Origin: Trujillonella endophytica
GTDB taxonomy: Bacteria > Actinomycetota > Actinomycetes > Mycobacteriales > Geodermatophilaceae
Direction of reading: 5' to 3'
Assembly (NCBI RefSeq): GCF_900110555.1
Contig: NZ_FOEE01000008.1
Span: 62,001 to 126,000, forward strand
DNA: 64,000 bases
In this document: positions 59,750-64,000 of the stretch, piece after piece
Layout of the letters: every line of letters begins with the position of its first letter
How positions within the stretch are numbered: position 1 is the first letter of the stretch
Made by a program: the position numbers and the translations under genes
The notes under the pieces: model-generated
Seen by the model: only the letters and a program-made list of their open reading frames with translations
Told to the model about the DNA's origin: nothing
The model's database searches: none

Positions 59750-60217
59750 GTGGCCAGCGTGCAGGAGTCCGTCGACGTCGACGTCCCTATCCGGGTCGCC
59801 TACGACCAGTGGACGCAGTTCGAGTCCTTCCCCCAGTTCATGGGAGGTGTCGAGCGCATCACCCAGACCGACGACACCCACACCCACTGGGTCACCAAGA
59901 TCGACGGGGTGAAGCGGGAGTTCGACGCCGAGATCACCGAGCAGCACCCCGAGGAGCGCGTGGCCTGGACCAGCACCGGCGGTGAGGCCAAGCACGCCGG
60001 CGTGGTCACGTTCCACCGCCTCGACGACACGAAGACGCGCGTCATGATCCAGATCGACTGGGAGCCCGAGGGCCTGGTGGAGAAGGCCGGCGCCGCACTC
60101 GGCTTCGACGACCGGCAGATCAAGGCCGACGCCAAGCGGTTCAAGGAGTTCATCGAGAGCCGCGGCACTGAGACCGGTGCCTGGCGCGGCGACGTCTCCC
60201 GGCCCGACCAGGCCTGA
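59750..60217 (+). CDS. SRPBCC polyketide cyclase/dehydrase-like protein
   Basis: A 155-residue START-like protein (ESVDVDVPIRVAYDQWTQFE, SFPQFMGGVERITQTDDTHT, ERVAWTSTGGEAKHAGVVTF, GFDDRQIKADAKRFKEFIES). Common in actinobacteria; may bind a lipid or other hydrophobic ligand. GTG 59750 after GAGGAGG. A very strong hairpin follows. Confidence 0.9.
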   Translation: MASVQESVDVDVPIRVAYDQWTQFESFPQFMGGVERITQTDDTHTHWVTKIDGVKREFDAEITEQHPEERVAWTSTGGEAKHAGVVTFHRLDDTKTRVMIQIDWEPEGLVEKAGAALGFDDRQIKADAKRFKEFIESRGTETGAWRGDVSRPDQA

Positions 60218-60251
60218 GTCCGAGCCCGATCGGCCCCGCGAGGGGCCGGAC

Positions 60252-60297
60252 CGACGACGGCGCCCGCTCCCCGCACCGGGGGCGGGCGCCGTCGTCG
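60252..60297 (+). terminator. Strong terminator hairpin
   Basis: Perfect 16-base arms at 60252-60267 and 60282-60297 with a 14-base loop, 34 bases after the SRPBCC stop, no T-tract. Confidence 0.9.
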
Positions 60298-60452
60298 TCC
60301 CCCGGTCGCGGTTTACGCCCATAGGGGTCGAGACCGCCCGAGAGATGAACATCCGTAGGCCTGCAATGGAACACACCTGCGATCCATAGGAATGAACCAG
60401 TGCTGAGCTGCTTTACTATGGGTGTATCAGCCGCACGACCCCGGAGAGCAGC
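60298..60452 (+). promoter_or_regulatory. AT-richer promoter region for small protein
   Basis: The stretch after the terminator is much less GC-rich than its surroundings, notably 60340-60430 (GATGAACATCC, GGAACACACC, ATAGGAATGAACC, TTTACTATGGGTG). TACTAT (60414-60419) is a plausible -10, with the ATG of the 43-residue protein 34 bases downstream. A -35 is not clear. Confidence 0.45.
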
Positions 60453-60584
60453 ATGAGCACCGTGTCCACCTGGCGACAGCGCCGGCAGGCCTCGCGCACC
60501 CGCCGAGCCCTCGAGCGCGCCCTCTTCCGGGCCCCCGGCCCCGGCCTGCGGGACGAGTTGCTGACCATCGCGAACGGGCGCTGA
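60453..60584 (+). CDS. Small basic 43-residue protein
   Basis: ATG 60453 follows GGAGAGCAGC and reads MSTVSTWRQRRQASRTRRAL, then ERALFRAPGPGLRDELLTIA and NGR. It is strongly basic at the N-terminus and ends in a conserved-looking (L)RDELLTIA helix. Similar Arg-rich short proteins ending in an R-(D/E)-E-L-L motif occur in actinobacteria, from memory. A clear ribosome site and the AT-rich upstream region argue that it is real. Function unknown; a nucleic-acid- or ribosome-binding peptide is possible. Confidence 0.7.
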   Translation: MSTVSTWRQRRQASRTRRALERALFRAPGPGLRDELLTIANGR

Positions 60585-60777
60585 CGCCCCGCCCCCTCGC
60601 GGGGGCGTCGGTGCATCGCGTGGACGACAGGGCGGCCGCGGCTTCGGGTCCGCGCCGTCTCACCCCCCAGGGGTGGACAAGGCGCGCGCCGGCCGGCCGG
60701 TGGCGTCACCCCGTCGGCCTCCCCCGCAGGGGTCGGTCGGGCTCAACCGCGGGGGCGGGCGTGCCGATGGGGAACGG

Positions 60778-62268
60778 GTGAGGACACCCGACCGCGGCGG
60801 ACGGCTCCGGCCGGGGCGTCGGCGCAGCACTCCCCCGTCGGCCCCCGCGCCCGCGGGCACGACGGCGCAGCGCCTGACCGCACTCGAGGCGGCGGCCGCG
60901 GGGCTCTCCTCCGGCGCGGAGCCGGCCGTCGCCCTGACCGACCTCCTGGCGCACGCCGCCCGGGCGCTCCCCGGCGCCGCCCTGCTGCTCGCGGTCACCC
61001 CGGCCGGGGGCGAGGCCGTGCTGTCACGGGCGGTCGGCCTGCCGGAGGAGCAGGTGGCCGGCCTGGCCGCCGTCCTCGTGTCCGGCAGCGCTCCCGCGGC
61101 GGGGGCCGTCGTCGTCGACGTCGTCTCCGGCCGTCGCTGGCACGGCCGCGTGGCAGCCCTGCCCGGTCCGGCCGCGACGGCGGCCGCCTCGGCGGAGGCC
61201 GGTCCGGACGCCGACCCCGACCCGCTCGCCGGCGCCGGCGGCGTGCTGGCCGCCTATGCCGGGCTGGTCGCCGCCGTGCTCGAGCGCTGGACCGCCGGCG
61301 AGGAGGCGCGCCGCGAGGCCGCCCGCGCCGAGACCCTGCTGACCCTGGCGGCCGCCCTGGCCGCCGCGCCCAATGCCACCGCGGTCTGCGCCGCGGCGGC
61401 CGAGGCGCTCCCCGCCGTCGTCGGCTGCGACCGGATCGGGCTCCTGCTGTGGGAGACCGGCGCCGGCCGGCTGCGCGCCGTGGCGGGCCAGACCTCGCCC
61501 GAGGGGCTGCCGCTGGAGCTCTACGCGGAGGAGACGCCGGAGCTGGTGGGCATGCTCACCGACCGCCGTCCCCGGGTGCTGCGCTGGGAGACGTGCAGCC
61601 CCGCGATGCGGGACCTGCTCGGCGCCGGCGGGGTCACCGACGCGCTCGCCGTCCCCCTCATGGCCGGCGGGGCCTTCCTCGGCGTCGTCACGGCCGCCTG
61701 GCCGGCCGGCAGCGCGCCCGCCGCGCCGGAGGGCGAGCAGCTCGACCGGCTCCGGGGTGCGGCCGACCAGGTCGCCGTCGCGCTGGACCGGCTCCGGCTG
61801 GCCGACAGCCTCCACCACCAGGCCACCCACGACCCCCTGACGGGCCTGCCCAACCGGGAGTTGCTGCGCCAGCGGCTGGAGTCGGCGCTGACGACGGTCC
61901 GCGCCGATCAGCACGTCGGCGTCCTCTGCTGCGACCTCGACGGCTTCGCCGCGGTCAACGACGAGCACGGTGGGCAGGCCGGCGACGAGCTCCTGCGGCA
62001 GGTGGCCGCGCGGCTGCGCGCCGCCGTCCGTCCCGGGGACACCATCGCCCGGCTGGGCGCCGACGAGTTCGCCGTCGTCCTGCCGGGGCTGGGCGCCGCC
62101 GCGGACGTCGAGGCCGTGCTGGCCCGGGTCCGGGCGTGCTTCACCGAGCCCTTCCGCCTGGCCCGCCGCCCCGTTCCGGTCGGCTGCGCCGTCGGGGTGG
62201 CCGTGCACTCGGGGGAGTGGGGTGTGGCCGACGACCTGCTCCGCGCCGCCCGCGCCGACCGCCGCTGA
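60778..62268 (+). CDS. GAF-GGDEF protein with shortened GGDEF domain
   Basis: A 496-residue protein: an N-terminal ~170 residue region (TALEAAAAGLSSGAEPAVAL), a GAF domain (~190-345, NATAVCAAAAEALPAVVGCD), then GGDEF from ~350 (HDPLTGLPNRELLRQRLESA, CCDLDGFAAVNDEHGGQAGD). The signature is RLGADEFAVVL, with Ala as the second residue, and the protein stops at DDLLRAARADRR, before the usual ALYxAK end. Diguanylate cyclase activity is therefore doubtful; it may bind GTP or be regulatory. GTG 60778 is chosen; upstream starts are possible. Confidence 0.82.
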   Translation: MRTPDRGGRLRPGRRRSTPPSAPAPAGTTAQRLTALEAAAAGLSSGAEPAVALTDLLAHAARALPGAALLLAVTPAGGEAVLSRAVGLPEEQVAGLAAVLVSGSAPAAGAVVVDVVSGRRWHGRVAALPGPAATAAASAEAGPDADPDPLAGAGGVLAAYAGLVAAVLERWTAGEEARREAARAETLLTLAAALAAAPNATAVCAAAAEALPAVVGCDRIGLLLWETGAGRLRAVAGQTSPEGLPLELYAEETPELVGMLTDRRPRVLRWETCSPAMRDLLGAGGVTDALAVPLMAGGAFLGVVTAAWPAGSAPAAPEGEQLDRLRGAADQVAVALDRLRLADSLHHQATHDPLTGLPNRELLRQRLESALTTVRADQHVGVLCCDLDGFAAVNDEHGGQAGDELLRQVAARLRAAVRPGDTIARLGADEFAVVLPGLGAAADVEAVLARVRACFTEPFRLARRPVPVGCAVGVAVHSGEWGVADDLLRAARADRR

Positions 62269-62315
62269 GGCAGGACCCCGGCCCCGCAACCCCGCGCAGC
62301 CCCCGGGCGGGCCTC

Positions 62316-62335
62316 CGGCCCCGGGCCCGGGGCCG
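62316..62335. terminator. Palindromic hairpin between convergent genes
   Basis: CGGCCCCGGGCCCGGGGCCG is a perfect 20-base palindrome between the GGDEF gene and the Tyr-phosphatase gene. Its arms could form a terminator stem for both. Confidence 0.6.
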
Positions 62336-62348
62336 TCCGACGCTCCCC

Positions 62349-63182
62349 TCAGTCCCGTAGGCGGGCCCGCAGCGCCGCCTGCTCCCCGGGCCCGAAGCCG
62401 TTCGCCGTCAGCCAGCCGACCGGGCCGCCGTACCGCTCGTCGAGCAGGGCGAGCACCCGCTCCATCGTCTCGGCGCGGGGGGTGTGCGAGGCGACGTCCC
62501 GCCGCTCCATGTCCTCGGCGTAGGTGGACGAGGCGGCGAGCTTGGCCACGAGGGCGTCGATGACCTCGGCCGTCATCGCGTAGTCGGCCACGATCTCCTC
62601 GTGCGGCACGCCGGCCACCGCCAGGGAGAAGGCCACGATGACGCCGGTGCGGTCCTTGCCGGCCGCGCAGTGCACGACCGAGGCGCCGTCCGCGGCCGCG
62701 AGGGCCCGCAGCGCCCCGACGACGTTCTCCGGCCGGTGCTCGAGGTAGCCGAGGTAGGAGCGGACGGCCGGCGGCTCCCCCTGGTCGGCGCCCCCCACCT
62801 GGCGCGGCAGCAGCGACTCCAGCCAGCCGCCCGGCACCTCGGGCAGCTCGGCCTCCTCGGCGGCGAAGACGTCGGTGTGGTGGCCGCGCTCGGGCAGCAG
62901 GCTGAAGTGCCGGTGGGTGACCTCGGACAGGTCGCGCAGGGGGCCACGCCCCTCCATCAGCACCTCGGCGATGCTGCGCAGGTCGATGACCTCGCGCAGC
63001 CCGACCTGCTGCACCAGCCGGTGGACGTCGGTCGCGCTGAGAGTCTGCAGGTTGTCGCTGCGCAGGACGCGCCCTGGCCGCGTCGTCCCGCCGTCGGTGG
63101 TGGGCAGCCCGCCCAGGTCGCGGGTGTTGGTGGTCCCCTCGAGGGTCAGCCAGCGGTCGGTTTGCACGGAGCGGGAGGTCAC
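62349..63182 (-). CDS. Tyrosine-protein phosphatase (DSP3-like)
   Basis: A 277-residue phosphatase of the Tyr/Ser phosphatase family found in actinobacteria (TLEGTTNTRDLGGLPTTDGG, VLRSDNLQTLSATDVHRLVQ). The P-loop CX5R is HCAAGKDRTG with C172 and R178. It is cytosolic by sequence; PtpB-type members in pathogens are secreted and accept phospholipids as well. GTG 63182. Convergent with the GGDEF gene. Confidence 0.92.
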   Translation of the reverse strand: MTSRSVQTDRWLTLEGTTNTRDLGGLPTTDGGTTRPGRVLRSDNLQTLSATDVHRLVQQVGLREVIDLRSIAEVLMEGRGPLRDLSEVTHRHFSLLPERGHHTDVFAAEEAELPEVPGGWLESLLPRQVGGADQGEPPAVRSYLGYLEHRPENVVGALRALAAADGASVVHCAAGKDRTGVIVAFSLAVAGVPHEEIVADYAMTAEVIDALVAKLAASSTYAEDMERRDVASHTPRAETMERVLALLDERYGGPVGWLTANGFGPGEQAALRARLRD

Positions 63183-63250
63183 GCCCCGACGGTACGGCGG
63201 GGAGATGACATCCCGGCAGGCGCGCGGCACCGTGCGGGCGAAGCCGTCGC

Positions 63251-64000
63251 TCAGGTGCCGGCCGGCTCCCCCGGGATGGTGAACAGCGGGGCCCAGGCCT
63301 CGTCGGGCCCGACCGGGAACAGCGTTCCGGGGGCCTGGCCCCGGCTGGCCCACCGCGCCTCGTACGGCAGACCGTCGAGGAGCACGCGGTCGCCGCGCTG
63401 GTAGAGGACGTCCGGGCTCCACGGGGTGGTGACGTCGGAAACGGTCGGCACCGGCGCCGGCGCCGCCTCGGAGGTGGTCACGGCGCCGAGCAGCGTCCAG
63501 GGAGACGGGGTGCCGGTGACGCCGGGCGTGGACGGGTCCACCCCGGTGGCGTACCAGCGGGCCTCGTAGACGTGGCCGCGCCAGACCACCTTGTAGCCCG
63601 TCGGGTACCGGCCCTCGGGCCGCCAGACCGGGTAGGGGCTCGTGGCCGGGTCGTCGACGACGGTGCCCCGGACGGGCTCGGGGTCCACGTCGCTGATCCG
63701 GACGTCGGTCCCGTCGTCGCCCAGGCCGGCGAACGCGGCCACGAAGGCCAGCGGCTCCTGGTCGACGCCGCTGCAGGTGTTGGAGAGGACCGCGACGGAG
63801 GCGAAGCTCGCGCTGCACGCGGTGTCCCGGTTCAGGGACCACAGCGAGATCCGGCCGAGGCCGTGGGCGCGGGCGAAGGAGGCCAGCCCCTCGGCGTCGG
63901 CGAGGCCGAAGACCTCACCGGGGACGTCGTTCTGGCCGATCATGGGCGTCGCGCCGACGCGGGCCCAGGCCTCGCCGGCCCCGAGGGTGGTGCCCCGCTC
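63251..64000 (-). CDS. GH18-like glycosidase with C-terminal carbohydrate-binding repeats (5' partial)
   Basis: The frame stays open to the end of the window, so only the C-terminal 249 residues are visible. ATPMIGQNDVPGEVFGLADA, followed by GLGRISLWSLNRDTAC, matches the late part of GH18 chitinase-like barrels. Two similar repeats follow, of form YPVWRPEGRYPTGYKVVWRG and VLYQRGDRVLLDGLPYEARW, each with YEARW, a CBM5/12-type chitin- or cellulose-binding module. Probably a secreted or wall-bound chitinase-like enzyme; the catalytic DxxDxDxE motif would lie outside the window. Confidence 0.85.
   Translation of the reverse strand, partial: ERGTTLGAGEAWARVGATPMIGQNDVPGEVFGLADAEGLASFARAHGLGRISLWSLNRDTACSASFASVAVLSNTCSGVDQEPLAFVAAFAGLGDDGTDVRISDVDPEPVRGTVVDDPATSPYPVWRPEGRYPTGYKVVWRGHVYEARWYATGVDPSTPGVTGTPSPWTLLGAVTTSEAAPAPVPTVSDVTTPWSPDVLYQRGDRVLLDGLPYEARWASRGQAPGTLFPVGPDEAWAPLFTIPGEPAGT

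Overview
The window is 64 kb of very GC-rich DNA (roughly three quarters G+C by eye) with tightly packed genes, many GTG starts, and 1-4 base overlaps between consecutive genes. Gene content points to a high-GC actinobacterium: DtxR/IdeR-type iron boxes, an actinobacterial-type LexA box on a DUF222-HNH gene, a SAM riboswitch ahead of metY-metX, a c-di-AMP (ydaO) riboswitch ahead of an NlpC/P60 gene, chaplin-like repeats with a LAxTG sortase signal, an acVLRF1 protein and a HelD/HelR-like helicase. The style fits Geodermatophilaceae (Blastococcus, Geodermatophilus, Modestobacter); that is inference. I see no rRNA, tRNA, insertion sequence, prophage or CRISPR array, so this looks like ordinary chromosome with small accessory elements.

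Layout. 1-9 kb: 3' part of a CoxG-like SRPBCC protein; a coupled minus-strand trio (DedA, HAD, KANL3/Tex30-type hydrolase); an amidohydrolase; a DUF559 nuclease-like gene bracketed by 56-bp repeats; the TldD/TldE protease pair; a small Cys/His-rich protein. 9-13 kb: NlpC/P60 hydrolase, YdeI-like protein, gamma-carbonic anhydrase, glutamate dehydrogenase. 13-18 kb: minus-strand set of SDR epimerase, enolase-superfamily enzyme, orphan lipoprotein binding protein, XRE-cupin regulator with a 27-bp dyad, and an IPNS-like oxygenase, a plausible catabolic unit of unknown substrate. 18-21 kb: metX and metY under a SAM riboswitch. 21-28 kb: MscS channel and small membrane proteins, EamA transporter, and a siderophore island (SIP reductase plus FecCD-type importer) framed by two iron boxes. 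28-34 kb: APC permease with a collagen-like tail, DUF167, SOS-box DUF222-HNH protein, DUF2237, a seven-repeat chaplin-like wall protein and a secreted partner.

34-49 kb: acetoacetate-CoA ligase, acyl-CoA dehydrogenase and a hydrolase (acyl-CoA/ketone-body metabolism); a GH13 glucosidase; a lipoprotein; FKBP; a FrnE-like DsbA protein; a nitronate monooxygenase; an ArsR-SRPBCC pair; MFS; acVLRF1; and a HelD-like helicase next to a 23/24-bp repeat array. 49-64 kb: YihY protein, riboswitch-controlled NlpC/P60 paralogue, beta-lactamase-fold hydrolase with DUF3253, an Lrp regulator divergent from a 2-oxoacid dehydrogenase operon (E1 alpha, E1 beta, E2) ending in an AGE-family sugar isomerase, an SRPBCC protein, a 43-residue small protein, a GAF-GGDEF protein with a shortened C-terminus, a Tyr-phosphatase, and a GH18-like protein running off the end.

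The most interesting signals lie outside the coding regions. The DUF559 and DUF222-HNH nuclease-family genes, about 26 kb apart, share a twin GTCCACRGG motif with identical 19-bp spacing at the same distance from the start codon. A short repeat with core AATTCCGCGC forms tandem or palindromic arrays in three intergenic gaps. The DUF559 gene is framed by two dyad-symmetric 56-bp repeats.
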